A model generated the notes under the pieces. It worked only from the letters and a program-made list of their open reading frames with translations. It ran no database searches and had not been told where the DNA came from. A DNA stretch of 64,000 nt from Porphyrobacter sp. GA68 (lineage in GTDB: Bacteria > Pseudomonadota > Alphaproteobacteria > Sphingomonadales > Sphingomonadaceae). The position numbers and the translations under genes were made by a program. The stretch spans positions 1,287,501 through 1,351,500 of the forward strand of contig NZ_JAKQYJ010000001.1 in the NCBI RefSeq assembly GCF_022605525.1, given 5' to 3'. Shown one piece after another: positions 47,605-56,984 of the stretch (the stretch's first letter is position 1; each line of letters begins with the position of its first letter).

Positions 47605-47621
47605 CGCACCCGCCGGGTGCG
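47605..47621 (+). terminator. Hairpin between ccrM and folP
   Basis: CGCACCC (47605-47611) pairs with GGGTGCG (47615-47621) around a 3-base loop, 28 bp after the ccrM stop. There is no T run, so it is only a candidate terminator or a stabilising end. Confidence 0.4.
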
Positions 47622-47695
47622 TGGTCTGCCGCTGCGCCTTGCGCGAAGTATCGGCCTGCCTGCCATGACCGGGCTAGCCATTCACGGTTTCGTCG

Positions 47696-48808
47696 ATGAC
47701 AGACCGCATATACGTCCGCCCCATCGGCTTTGCCGCATCACCGCAGAGCGAAGAGGGCGACGCGATCCGACTTGCGGGCGGGATGATCTACGCCAGCCGG
47801 TTTGCCGTCACCTTGCGGCGCGATGGCGACGTGATCGCACGCTGGATCAGCGGCCGCGACGGGATCGACCGGGTTTTAGGACAGTTGCCGGAAGCCGTTG
47901 CCGCAGCGGCAGAGATGCAATGGACGAACTTAACCCTGGCGCATCCGCCCCTGCAGTTGGGTGATCGCACGGTCCGCCTCGATCAGCCGCAGATTGTCGG
48001 CATCCTCAATGTGACATCCGACAGCTTTTCGGATGGTGGACTGTTCCTCGATCAGCCTGAGGAGGGCCGCGCCCATGCCGCCGCAATGGTCGAAGCGGGC
48101 GCGGCCATTGTCGACATCGGCGGGGAGAGCACCCGACCCGGCGCGGCGGCGGTCTGGGAAGGGGATGAACTCAAGCGGGTTCTGCCGGCCGTTGAATACT
48201 GCGCGCAGATGGGGGCCGCGATCAGCGTGGACACGCGCCGTGCCGGGGTCATGGAAGCCGCGCTCGGCGCGGGCGCGACGCTGATCAACGACGTGTCTGC
48301 TGGCCGCCACGATCCCCGCAGTCTGGAACTGGTCGCCGCGCACGGTGCTACGGTCATTCTGATGCACGCGCCGGGCAGGGGAGACAATTTGCACGAGGGC
48401 GGTTCTTACCGCGATGTCGTGACCGAGGTGTTCGACTACCTGGCAGAGCGACGCGACGCAGCCTATGCGGCGGGCGTTGCAACAGGCCGCGTCATCCTCG
48501 ACCCGGGGATCGGGTTCGGCAAGTCGCTGGCGGACAATCTGGCGTTGCTCAACGCCCTGCCGCTGTTCCATGCCCTGGGTTGCCCCCTGATGGTGGGGGC
48601 CAGCCGCAAGCGGATGATCGGCGCGCTGTCCAACGAGGCAGGCGTGGAACACCGTCTCGGCGGGTCGGTGATGCTGGCGGTGCACGCAATGCAGGCTGGG
48701 GTTCAGCTGTTGCGCGTACACGATGTCGCACCCACGGTGCAGGCGCGCAATGTGTGGCGCGGACTGCGGGACGCGGCGCTGACGGATTTTACCGAGCTTA
48801 CCGACTGA
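47696..48808 (+). CDS. folP: Dihydropteroate synthase with N-terminal extension
   Basis: FolP condenses p-aminobenzoate with dihydropterin pyrophosphate in folate synthesis. The catalytic TIM barrel begins near residue 98 with QIVGILNVTSDSFSDGGLF, where the usual P of the NVTPDSF motif is Ser. Other landmarks are DIGGESTRPGA (about 140) and LDPGIGFGKSLADN (about 265). The first 95 residues, before the barrel, are unusual and look like a small extra domain (RFAVTLRRDGDVIARWISG). The whole protein is 370 residues against about 280 normally. Confidence 0.93.
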   Translation: MTDRIYVRPIGFAASPQSEEGDAIRLAGGMIYASRFAVTLRRDGDVIARWISGRDGIDRVLGQLPEAVAAAAEMQWTNLTLAHPPLQLGDRTVRLDQPQIVGILNVTSDSFSDGGLFLDQPEEGRAHAAAMVEAGAAIVDIGGESTRPGAAAVWEGDELKRVLPAVEYCAQMGAAISVDTRRAGVMEAALGAGATLINDVSAGRHDPRSLELVAAHGATVILMHAPGRGDNLHEGGSYRDVVTEVFDYLAERRDAAYAAGVATGRVILDPGIGFGKSLADNLALLNALPLFHALGCPLMVGASRKRMIGALSNEAGVEHRLGGSVMLAVHAMQAGVQLLRVHDVAPTVQARNVWRGLRDAALTDFTELTD

Positions 48809-48890
48809 CACGCATGGCCCAAGCTTCACCTGTCGCCTTCCCGACGGCTGTGTTATGCATCGCCCAAATTCATTTGGAGAGATCTGCGCC

Positions 48891-50399
48891 ATGAACGACA
48901 TGACCCCGAACTTCAGCCAGCCTGCCTATTCCGATACCGCCAAAAAGCTGCTTGACCGCAAGCCGCAGCTGTTCATCGGCGGTCAGTGGGTGGCCTCCAG
49001 TGATGGCAAGACGCTGGAGGTCGAGGATCCTTCGAGCGGCAAGGTGATTGGGCACATCGTTGACGCATCCGACCGGGATGTGGACCGCGCCGTGGCCGCC
49101 GCCCGCGCCGCGTTCGACGATGGCCGGTGGAGCGGACTGCCGCCGGTAAAGCGCGAAGCTCTGCTCCGCCACCTTGCCGACCTCATCGAAGCGCACGCCG
49201 ACGAACTCGCCGAACTGGAAGCGATCGACAATGGCAAGCCGGTCAGCATGGCGCGGATGGTGGATATTCCGGGGTCGGTGAACCAGCTGCGTTACAACGC
49301 CGGCTGGGCGACCAAGCTGGCCGGAGAACAGATCCAGCCATCCAACGCGCCCGAGGGCGCCTTCTTTGCATACACGCGCAAGGAACCGGTCGGCGTCTGT
49401 GCCCAGATCGTGCCGTGGAATTTCCCGTTGCTGATGGCGGTGCAGAAGATTGCCCCCGCCTTGGCAGCGGGCTGCACCGTGGTGCTGAAACCGGCGGAGC
49501 AGACATCGCTGACCGCGCTGCGCCTGGCCGATCTGGTGGCGGAGGCCGGCTTCCCCGCCGGTGTGTTCAACCTTGTCACCGGCAATGGCGAGACGGCGGG
49601 CGACCGGATGGTGCGGCACCCCGATGTGGACAAGGTGGCCTTCACCGGCTCCACCGAGATCGGCAAGATCATCAACCGCGCCGCGACCGACACGTTGAAG
49701 CGGGTGACGCTGGAACTGGGCGGCAAGAGTCCGGTGATCGTTCTGCCAGACGTCGATCCGGCGCAGGTCGGCCCGGCGGCGGCCAATGCGATCTTCTTCA
49801 ACTCCGGCCAGGTGTGCGTTGCGGGTTCGCGCCTGTACGCCCACAAGGATGTGTTCGACGATGTGGTCGAAGGCTTGAGCAAGGCGGCCCCCGGTTTTGC
49901 GCCGCGCCCATCGCTCGACCCCAAGGGGCGAATGGGGCCGCTGGTGTCAAAGGAACAGCATGAGCGCGTGCTCGGCTACCTGGAAGCGGGCCGGCGTGAC
50001 GGGGCGAGCGTGCTGGTGGGCGGGGACTCGCCATCGGACACGGGGTATTACGTCAATCCTACCATCCTCACCGACGTCAATCCGCAGATGAGCGTGGTGC
50101 GCGAGGAAATCTTCGGCCCGGTCGTGGTGGTGCAGCGGTTCGACGATCTGGACGCGGTGGCGCGGGAAGCGAACGATACGCCCTACGGCCTTGCCGCAAG
50201 CGTGTGGACGCGCGACGTATCGGCCATGCACCGGATGGCCGCAAAGCTGAAGGCTGGCGTGGTGTGGGGCAATGTGCACGGCGGGCTTGATCCGGCGCTG
50301 CCGTTCGGCGGCTTCAAGCAGAGCGGCATCGGGCGGGAGAACGGCCGCCAGGGCATTGAAGGTTATCTTGAGACCAAGTCGGTATTTGTGAAACTCTGA
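48891..50399 (+). CDS. NAD(P)-dependent aldehyde dehydrogenase
   Basis: The 502-residue enzyme oxidises an aldehyde to the acid in the cytoplasm. It has QIVPWNFPLLMAVQKIAPAL near residue 158, cofactor-binding FTGSTEIGKII near 244, the catalytic Glu in LELGGKSP and the catalytic Cys in FFNSGQVCVAGSR near 300. The composition resembles phenylacetaldehyde or aldehyde dehydrogenases of the ALDH1/2 type, but the substrate is not assigned. GGAGAG lies upstream of ATG 48891. It is convergent with cysQ. Confidence 0.93.
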   Translation: MNDMTPNFSQPAYSDTAKKLLDRKPQLFIGGQWVASSDGKTLEVEDPSSGKVIGHIVDASDRDVDRAVAAARAAFDDGRWSGLPPVKREALLRHLADLIEAHADELAELEAIDNGKPVSMARMVDIPGSVNQLRYNAGWATKLAGEQIQPSNAPEGAFFAYTRKEPVGVCAQIVPWNFPLLMAVQKIAPALAAGCTVVLKPAEQTSLTALRLADLVAEAGFPAGVFNLVTGNGETAGDRMVRHPDVDKVAFTGSTEIGKIINRAATDTLKRVTLELGGKSPVIVLPDVDPAQVGPAAANAIFFNSGQVCVAGSRLYAHKDVFDDVVEGLSKAAPGFAPRPSLDPKGRMGPLVSKEQHERVLGYLEAGRRDGASVLVGGDSPSDTGYYVNPTILTDVNPQMSVVREEIFGPVVVVQRFDDLDAVAREANDTPYGLAASVWTRDVSAMHRMAAKLKAGVVWGNVHGGLDPALPFGGFKQSGIGRENGRQGIEGYLETKSVFVKL

Positions 50400-50419
50400 C
50401 CGACGCGAGCATGCCCGAC

Positions 50420-50457
50420 GGCGGTGCTTGGCAGCCTAGAGCGCGCCAAGCACCGCC
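50420..50457. terminator. Perfect 13-bp hairpin between and into cysQ
   Basis: The left arm 50420-50432 and right arm 50445-50457 (GGCGGTGCTTGGC with its exact complement) enclose 12 bases. It lies 20 bp after the aldehyde dehydrogenase stop. The right arm and part of the loop encode the last residues of cysQ. It could stop transcription from both sides, though neither has a T run. Confidence 0.6.
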
Positions 50458-51167
50458 GGCGCCAGTTCCGGGTGGCAGATGAGCAGGTCGGGAAGCCGCG
50501 TGTCAGGCTGATTGTACCGCAGCGGTGATCCATCCAGCCGCGAACAGTGGAGCCCATGCGCCAGCGCGACCGCCACCGGTGCGCAGCTGTCCCATTCGTG
50601 CTGACCACCCGAGTGCAGGTAAACGTCGGCCTCACCCAGCACCACCGCCATCGCCTTTGCTCCGGCGCTGCCCAGCGCGATGGTCTGCGCTCCGATTGCT
50701 TTCGCCACGCGGCCGGCCTCTCGAGCAGGGCGGCTGCGGCTCACCACCATACGGGGGCGAGATGGCAGAGGCGAGAGTGGAGCGGGCTGGTCGGACCGCA
50801 GGACCAAGCCACGCGCCGGCAGGGCCACCGCGCCCACGACTGGAGCGCCATCAGCCGCCAACGCGACATGAATTGCCCAATCGTCCCTTCCCTCAGCGTA
50901 TTCGTTGGTGCCATCGACCGGATCGATGATCCAGGTGCGCGATCTCGCCAGCCGAGCGGCCGTGTCCCGGCCTTCTTCGGACAAGAGGCCGTCAGCGGGC
51001 CGCTGTTCCCGCAGGGCGCGGGTGAGGAAGGCGTTGACGATGGCGTCTCCCGCATCCCCCAACGCCGTACCTGCGAACGCGCGTGATGAACGCACCGCGA
51101 GCGCGATCCTGCCGCCTGCCTCGGCCAGGCGCGCTGCCAGGTCCGCGTCGTCGGCAAGCGTGCTCAT
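50436..51167 (-). CDS. cysQ: 3'(2'),5'-bisphosphate nucleotidase
   Basis: CysQ hydrolyses PAP, the by-product of PAPS use, to AMP. The 243-residue protein has the Li-sensitive phosphatase signature: [19 protein letters not shown] near residue 90 and the second metal site [14 protein letters not shown] near 190. Its start overlaps the last codons of cysNC by ATGA, so it belongs to the cysD-cysNC-cysQ operon and recycles PAP for the same pathway. It ends in the hairpin described next to the aldehyde dehydrogenase gene. Confidence 0.93.
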   Translation of the reverse strand: MSTLADDADLAARLAEAGGRIALAVRSSRAFAGTALGDAGDAIVNAFLTRALREQRPADGLLSEEGRDTAARLARSRTWIIDPVDGTNEYAEGRDDWAIHVALAADGAPVVGAVALPARGLVLRSDQPAPLSPLPSRPRMVVSRSRPAREAGRVAKAIGAQTIALGSAGAKAMAVVLGEADVYLHSGGQHEWDSCAPVAVALAHGLHCSRLDGSPLRYNQPDTRLPDLLICHPELAPAVLGAL

Positions 51168-53053
51168 TTCAGCGGCAGCAGCTGATCAACGATGTATCGC
51201 GCCGCCTGTCTGGCGGTCATCGCAGTGGTGTTGACGACGATGTCCGGATGTTCGGGCGGCTCGTAAGGACTGTCGACGCCGGTGAAGTTCGCGATTTCAC
51301 CTGCCCGCGCCTTCTTGTACAACCCCTTTACATCGCGCGCCTCCGCCACGTGGAGGGGGGTGTCGACGTAGATTTCCACGAATTCTCCTTCGGGCAGCAT
51401 CCGGCGGACCATCTCCCGCTCGGCACGGAAGGGGCTGATAAAGGCGGCCAGCACGATCAGGCCGGCATCCGCCATCAACGCAGCGACCTCGCCGATGCGG
51501 CGGATGTTCTCGATCCGGTCGGCTTGGGTAAACCCGAGGTCGCGGTTCAGGCCGTGCCGCACATTGTCCCCGTCAAGCAGAAACGTGTGGCGGTTCATCA
51601 GGTGGAGCATCTGCTCCACCTCGTTAGCGATGGTCGATTTGCCCGAGCCAGACAGGCCCGTAAACCACAGCACGCGCGGCACCTGATTTTTCAACGCAGC
51701 GCGCTGCTCGCGCCTGATGGCCAGCGGCTGCCAGTGCACGTTCTGCGCGCGGCGCAGGGCAAAGTGGATGAGGCCTGCTGCCACCGTGCGGTTCGACAGC
51801 CGGTCGATCAGGATGAACCCGCCCAATGTCCGGTCTTGTGCATAGCTTTCGAACACGATTGGCCGGTCGGTCAGGACCTCGGCCACACCGATTGCGTTCA
51901 GCGTCAGCGTCTTGGCGGCGAGACGGTCAAGCGTGTTGACGTTGATCTCGTATTTCGGCTCCTGCACCCGTGCAGGTACGCTCTGCGTGGCCATCTTCAG
52001 GATGTAGGCGCGGCCAACGTGCAGTGGCTCCTCGTCCATCCAGACGATCGTCGCCTGAAATGCGTCGCTTGCTTGCGGAGGGTCGGCGGCCGCGGCGATC
52101 ACATTGCCGCGCGAGCAGTCCACCTCGTCAGTCAACGTGAGGGTGACTGACTGTCCTGCCGCGGCGGAGCCAAGATCGCCGTCCTTCGTCACGATCCGCT
52201 CCACAGTGCTGGATACCCCTGTGGGCGCGATGCGAATTGCGTCTCCGGGTCTGACGCTGCCGGTGGCGATCAGACCGGCGAAGCCGCGGAAACTCTGGTC
52301 TGGCCTGTTCACCCACTGGACCGGCATTCTGAATGCCTGCGCATCGCCGCGCTCTGGTCCCGCCACGACCGTGTCCAGATGGCGGAGCAGGGGGTTGCCC
52401 GTGAACCAAGGCATTGCGGCAGATGCGGCGGTGACATTGTCGCCCTGAAGCCCGGAGACCGGAATGGCGGTTACGTCGTCGATGCCGATCGATCCGGCAA
52501 ACTGTCGAAAGTCGTCCTCGATGCGGTCGAAGGTAGCCTGCTCGTAACCCGCCAGATCCATCTTGTTCACTGCCAGCACGAAACTGCGGATGCCCAGCAG
52601 GTGGCACAGATAACTGTGCCGCCGGGTCTGGGTGAGAACGCCCTTGCACGCATCGACGAGGACAATGGCGAGGTCGGCAGTCGACGCGCCTGTCACCATG
52701 TTACGGGTATATTGCTCATGGCCAGGACAATCGGCGATGATGAACTTGCGCCGCCCGGTGGAGAAGAAGCGGTAGGCGACGTCGATGGTGATGCCCTGTT
52801 CCCGCTCTGCCGCGAGCCCATCGACCAGGCGCGCGTAATCGACCTTGCCGTTCCGATCTATCGCGGCCAGCTGGTCCTCGGACACACTGCCCGTCTCCGC
52901 CAGCAGCCGGCCGATCAGTGTGGATTTGCCGTCATCCACGCTCCCACAGGTGATGAAGCGCAGCAAGGTCCGGCTTCGTCGCCCCTCAGGACGCTGGCCG
53001 GATTGGAATGTCACCTGCTGGCCTGGCGGTGGCGGCAATGGATTGTCCGCCAT
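51164..53053 (-). CDS. cysNC: Bifunctional sulfate adenylyltransferase subunit 1/adenylylsulfate kinase
   Basis: The 629-residue fusion joins a CysN GTPase with a CysC kinase: APS made with CysD is phosphorylated to PAPS. The GTPase part has [33 protein letters not shown] and [10 protein letters not shown] (GTP-binding motifs). The kinase part from about residue 450 has the P-loop [18 protein letters not shown] chose ATG 53053; the frame extends to 54007 but runs through cysD. The start overlaps the cysD stop (TGATG) and the end overlaps cysQ. Confidence 0.96.
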   Translation of the reverse strand: MADNPLPPPPGQQVTFQSGQRPEGRRSRTLLRFITCGSVDDGKSTLIGRLLAETGSVSEDQLAAIDRNGKVDYARLVDGLAAEREQGITIDVAYRFFSTGRRKFIIADCPGHEQYTRNMVTGASTADLAIVLVDACKGVLTQTRRHSYLCHLLGIRSFVLAVNKMDLAGYEQATFDRIEDDFRQFAGSIGIDDVTAIPVSGLQGDNVTAASAAMPWFTGNPLLRHLDTVVAGPERGDAQAFRMPVQWVNRPDQSFRGFAGLIATGSVRPGDAIRIAPTGVSSTVERIVTKDGDLGSAAAGQSVTLTLTDEVDCSRGNVIAAAADPPQASDAFQATIVWMDEEPLHVGRAYILKMATQSVPARVQEPKYEINVNTLDRLAAKTLTLNAIGVAEVLTDRPIVFESYAQDRTLGGFILIDRLSNRTVAAGLIHFALRRAQNVHWQPLAIRREQRAALKNQVPRVLWFTGLSGSGKSTIANEVEQMLHLMNRHTFLLDGDNVRHGLNRDLGFTQADRIENIRRIGEVAALMADAGLIVLAAFISPFRAEREMVRRMLPEGEFVEIYVDTPLHVAEARDVKGLYKKARAGEIANFTGVDSPYEPPEHPDIVVNTTAMTARQAARYIVDQLLPLK

Positions 53054-53967
53054 CAGAAATAGCCTTCCCGCTTCTTCTTTTCCAGGGAAGCGTAGCCCGC
53101 CTCCCGGTCGATCGCGCGCCCGTGTCGTTCGGACGTGTTGCTGTGCAGCGTTTCGCGAACGACGTCGGCGGCGGTGACCGCGCGGCTCTCGACCGCTCCC
53201 GTACTCGGATAACAGCCCAGCGTGCGGAACCGTACATGACGCAGGTGCGGCACTTCGCCCGACAGCAGGCGGAACCGTTCGTCGTCGACCATTACGAGCA
53301 TCCCGTCGCGCTCTACCACCGGGCGCTCCGCTGCATAATACAACGGAACCAGTTCGATCCCCTCCCGCTCGATGTATTGCCAGATGTCCAGTTCGGTCCA
53401 GTTGGACAGCGGGAATACGCGCATGCTTTCGCCCGGCGCCTTGGCCATGTTGTACAGGTTCCACAATTCCGGCCGCTGGTCCTTGGGATCCCAGCTGTGA
53501 GTGGCTGTGCGAAAGGAAAAGATCCGCTCTTTCGACCGGCTTTTCTCCTCGTCGCGCCGTCCGCCCCCGAATGCAGCGTCGAAGCGATAGCGATTCAGCG
53601 CCTGCTTCAACCCTTCGGTTTTCCAGATGTCCGTATGCAGCGCGCCATGGTCGAATGGGTTGATGCCTTGGGACAGCGCGTCGGGGTTTTGCCAGACAAT
53701 CAGATCTGTGCCCGGCGTTGCCGCAACCTTGTCGCGCATCGCGTACATGGCGCGGAACTCCCAGGTGGTGTCCACATGCAGGAGCGGGAACGGCAGGGGT
53801 CCCGGATAGAACGCCTTGGCGGCCAGGTGCAGCATGACGGTGCTGTCCTTGCCGATGGAATAAAGCATCACCGGCCGCCCTGCCTCGGCGACGACCTCCC
53901 GCATGATGTGAATCGCTTCGCTCTCGAGCCGGTCGAGGTGGGTGAGGGCGTGTACGTCGACCTGCAT
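53053..53967 (-). CDS. cysD: Sulfate adenylyltransferase subunit 2
   Basis: CysD is the PP-loop ATP sulfurylase subunit that makes APS from sulfate and ATP, working with the GTPase CysN. The 304-residue protein has [17 protein letters not shown] near residue 37, the PP-loop SxGKDS, and later the [16 protein letters not shown] and [21 protein letters not shown] segments typical of CysD. I chose ATG 53967, matching the usual length; the longer frame to 54081 looks non-native. A perfect 10-bp inverted repeat lies 24 bp upstream. No cysH or cysI gene is present here. Confidence 0.95.
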   Translation of the reverse strand: MQVDVHALTHLDRLESEAIHIMREVVAEAGRPVMLYSIGKDSTVMLHLAAKAFYPGPLPFPLLHVDTTWEFRAMYAMRDKVAATPGTDLIVWQNPDALSQGINPFDHGALHTDIWKTEGLKQALNRYRFDAAFGGGRRDEEKSRSKERIFSFRTATHSWDPKDQRPELWNLYNMAKAPGESMRVFPLSNWTELDIWQYIEREGIELVPLYYAAERPVVERDGMLVMVDDERFRLLSGEVPHLRHVRFRTLGCYPSTGAVESRAVTAADVVRETLHSNTSERHGRAIDREAGYASLEKKKREGYF

Positions 53968-53990
53968 GGTGGTGCACCAACCCGCAGCGG

Positions 53991-54018
53991 CCGCAAAGAA
54001 CAAGCAAATTCTTTGCGG
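53991..54018. promoter_or_regulatory. Perfect 10-bp inverted repeat upstream of cysD
   Basis: CCGCAAAGAA (53991-54000) and TTCTTTGCGG (54009-54018) are exact inverted copies separated by 8 bases (CAAGCAAA). The element lies 24-51 bp upstream of the cysD start codon, in the divergent gap with the PhoD gene. A dimeric regulator site or a 5' leader hairpin are both possible. The regulator is unknown. Confidence 0.5.
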
Positions 54019-54132
54019 ACCCTCGTCACCTGAAGTGCCGTTCGCGGTGGCCGAAGCGCGCAGCGGCCTTTGATTTGTCATCGTTAGGCATTAGTCGAAG
54101 CGACGCTACAGATCCCCCTGCCGGAGAACACC

Positions 54133-55329
54133 ATGCTGCGCCTGACCGCTTCCGCTCTGATACTGGCCCTGCTTACTCCTTCGCCGCTCGCGGCGCAGGC
54201 GGTGGAACCGGCGGCGCAGGGCGTCACGACCGTTCCAATGACGGCGCAGGACGCTCTGGACGGATATTACCGCAGCCTGGCCAGGGTGGTGGATCTTCCG
54301 CGCGCGGGCCGCGGCGTCGACGCCGACAGCAATCTGGTGCTTACCCGCTTCGCGTTCGGCAGCTGTTTCAGCGAGATCCGCGACGCAGGCATATGGAACA
54401 CCATTGCCCGCACCGATCCGCAAATGTTCATGATGATCGGCGACAATGTCTATGGCGACACCAACTGGCGCGGCGATGCCGAATTGGGCACGCTTCGCGC
54501 TTCGTATGCGAAGCTTGCTTCCTTGCCGCAGTTCACCGCGTTTTACGACCAGGTGCCGTTCCTCACCACGTGGGACGACCACGACTATGGCTTCAACGAT
54601 GGCGGTCGCGACTTCGCCTTCCGTGGCTGGGCCGAAACGATTTACGAAAACTTCTGGAATTCGCCCGACGAGGTGCGCGGCCGACCGGGCGTTCACTACA
54701 GCCGCATCTTCGGCCCGGAAGGGCAAAGGGTGCAGGTGATCCTGCTGGACACGCGCTACTTCCGTTCCCCGCTTGTCCGGGCCGAAGTTGCGCCGGGCCA
54801 GCCGCGCCCGCCCCTCGGCCCGTATGTGCCAGATACCAGCGCGGATGCCGACATGCTGGGGGCAGAGCAGTGGGCATGGCTGGCAGAGGAACTGGCCAAG
54901 CCTGCGGATCTGCGGCTGGTGGTGTCATCGATCCAGGTGCTGACCGATGCGCATCAGTTCGAAAGCTGGGCAACCATGCCGGGAGAACGGGACAGGCTGT
55001 ACCGCCTGCTGGCCGCCCGCAACGGCGGCGGGGTGCTACTGATGTCAGGCGACCGTCATGCCGGCGGCGTCTATCAGGACGCGCCTGCAGCCTTTGGCGG
55101 ACAGCCGCTATGGGAAATTACCAGTTCTTCCCTGAACTTCGCCTTCAGCGATACCGCGACCAACACCGCGCGAGAACCGGACCCAAGGCGCGTCACCGAC
55201 TTCATCTCGGAAGCGAATTTCGGTTTGGTCGAGATCGATTGGCGCCGTCGGGAGCTACGGCTTGAACTGAGGGGGCGGGAAGGGGAAGTGCGCACCACCC
55301 AGACCGTCGGCTGGTCGGCCGCGAACTGA
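54133..55329 (+). CDS. PhoD-type alkaline phosphatase
   Basis: The 398-residue product has a signal peptide (LTASALILALLTPSPLAAQA) and metallophosphatase motifs of the PhoD group: FAFGSCFSE near residue 75, MIGDNVYGDTN near 103, LTTWDDHDYGFNDGG near 143 and LMSGDRHAGGVYQ near 302. The enzyme would be periplasmic or secreted and would release phosphate from esters using Ca2+ and Fe3+. The ATG follows CCGGAGAA. It lies divergent from cysD and convergent with the NtrC-like regulator. Confidence 0.9.
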   Translation: MLRLTASALILALLTPSPLAAQAVEPAAQGVTTVPMTAQDALDGYYRSLARVVDLPRAGRGVDADSNLVLTRFAFGSCFSEIRDAGIWNTIARTDPQMFMMIGDNVYGDTNWRGDAELGTLRASYAKLASLPQFTAFYDQVPFLTTWDDHDYGFNDGGRDFAFRGWAETIYENFWNSPDEVRGRPGVHYSRIFGPEGQRVQVILLDTRYFRSPLVRAEVAPGQPRPPLGPYVPDTSADADMLGAEQWAWLAEELAKPADLRLVVSSIQVLTDAHQFESWATMPGERDRLYRLLAARNGGGVLLMSGDRHAGGVYQDAPAAFGGQPLWEITSSSLNFAFSDTATNTAREPDPRRVTDFISEANFGLVEIDWRRRELRLELRGREGEVRTTQTVGWSAAN

Positions 55330-55341
55330 ACGGACAAGGCT

Positions 55342-56760
55342 TCAGGCGACGTTGTCGATGCCGAGCGTCGTAAGCTTGCGGTAAAGGGTGGAGCGCCCGA
55401 TGCCAAGCCGCCGCGCAACCTCCGTCATTCGGCCGGAATAATGCACGATGGCCAGCCGGATCACGTCTGCCTCGATCTCCTCCAGCGGTCGCAGATTGCC
55501 ATCGTCGCGGTACAGGAGAACGCCGAAGCCTTGCTGTCTCTGGTCATCCATCTGCGCGACCGCGCCAAGCATTTCCGACAACTGGGGGAAGCTTTCGGTG
55601 GTGAGGCTTTCCGCGTCGCAAAACACCGCCGCGCGGAACAGCACCGTCTGAAGCTGGCGCACGTTGCCCGGCCAGTCATAGGCCGTGAGCAGGGACAGCG
55701 CGCTGTCGGTGATGGAGTGCTGGCGCAGCCCCGGCTGTTCGCCGATACGCTTCAGGAAGTGCCGGGTAAGCGCCGGGATATCGCCGGGGCGTTCTCTCAG
55801 CGGCGGAAGGTTGATGGTTACATGCCCGATCTGGGCGAGCAGCCGCTGCGAGAACTGTCCGCTGGCCGCGAGTTCCGTCAGGTCGAAGTTGCTGGAGCAG
55901 AACAGGCGAACATCTATTCGAAAACCGTGCTTGGCCCCAACCGGGCGGACAATACCACTTTCCAGCACATCGGCCAGCCGTTCCTGAATGGAGACATCAA
56001 GCCGGTCGATCTCGTCCAGCAGCAAGGTGGCGTTGTCGAGCACCTGAAGCGCACCGACCTGGCGATCGAACGCGCCTGGAAAGGCGTTCTGCTCATGCCC
56101 AAACAACAGCGACTCCATGCTGTTAAGCGGAACGCCGCCAACCGCCACGACGCGCAGCGGGTTCTTCGCCCTGGGGCTGGTCGTGTGCATAGCGCGCAGA
56201 ACCAGCTCCTTGCCCGTGCCGCTTTCCCCCTGAACAAGAACGTGACCCTGACCACGCGCGGCCTTGGCAGCCTGGGCAAGGGCGTTGCGGAAGGACGGTG
56301 CGTTGCCGATCAGCGATTCAAAGTCCGGATTTCCGCTCAGCTTTTCGGACAGCGGTTGCAGTTCGTCCTTGGGGCTTTCGCGGGTGGTGGCGCTGCGCAG
56401 CGCCTGTAGCAGCCGTTCTGGAGCGATCGGCTTGATGAGATAGTCGGTTGCACCCGCTCGCATTGCCTCGACCGCCAGCAGCGGAGAGGCGCTGGCGGTC
56501 AGCATCAGGATTGGTGTCAGTGGGCGGATCCGCTTCAGATCGGCGATCAGCGCGCAGGCTTCGTCCCCCGGCACCCATTGATCCAGCAGCACGGCGGCGA
56601 TCGTCTGACCCTCGCGCGAGCGCAGTGTGTTGAACGCGGCCTCCGCATCGGGAACGACGATGCAGCGCCATCCCTCACGCGCGGCGAGAGCGCAGATCAG
56701 CCGGCTTTGCGCGGGCTCATCATCGATGAGCATCAGGAGGCGTTCGTCACCTTCCGTCAT
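55342..56760 (-). CDS. NtrC-type response regulator with altered GAFTGA loop
   Basis: The 472-residue protein has a receiver domain (LMLIDDEPAQS; phospho-Asp in AAVLLDQWVPGDE, about residue 59; LIKPI), an AAA+ domain with Walker A VQGESGTGKELVL near 175 and Walker B LLLDEIDRLD near 246, and a C-terminal Fis-type helix-turn-helix (MTEVARRLGIGRSTLYRKL). The sigma-54 contact loop normally reads GAFTGA; here it is NAFPGA in FGHEQNAFPGAFD. That suggests weak or no sigma-54 activation. No partner kinase gene is adjacent, so it is an orphan here. Confidence 0.9.
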   Translation of the reverse strand: MTEGDERLLMLIDDEPAQSRLICALAAREGWRCIVVPDAEAAFNTLRSREGQTIAAVLLDQWVPGDEACALIADLKRIRPLTPILMLTASASPLLAVEAMRAGATDYLIKPIAPERLLQALRSATTRESPKDELQPLSEKLSGNPDFESLIGNAPSFRNALAQAAKAARGQGHVLVQGESGTGKELVLRAMHTTSPRAKNPLRVVAVGGVPLNSMESLLFGHEQNAFPGAFDRQVGALQVLDNATLLLDEIDRLDVSIQERLADVLESGIVRPVGAKHGFRIDVRLFCSSNFDLTELAASGQFSQRLLAQIGHVTINLPPLRERPGDIPALTRHFLKRIGEQPGLRQHSITDSALSLLTAYDWPGNVRQLQTVLFRAAVFCDAESLTTESFPQLSEMLGAVAQMDDQRQQGFGVLLYRDDGNLRPLEEIEADVIRLAIVHYSGRMTEVARRLGIGRSTLYRKLTTLGIDNVA

Positions 56761-56984
56761 TGCAGGCCCCTATTGCTTCCTCGCCTATTTACCAATCGCG
56801 TCTCATTATAGGCCAGATATGAAGAGAGAATTAAAGATGTTCGATGAACCCGCGGCATCTGTGCCCCATCACTTTTCAACAAGTGAGGTATAATTGTGCC
56901 ACATTGCGATGGAGGCAGGGTTGAGCGTCAGACGAGGCTGCGATAGAGCTTCGCCTGACCCTAGCATTACCGGTGAGTTTTCTG

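Noticed and set aside
56819-56893. A 24-codon frame (MKRELKMFDEPAASV...) before the aa3 subunit IV gene
   Set aside because: There is no clear ribosome site, family or hydrophobic pattern; the AT-rich sequence is better read as a regulatory region.
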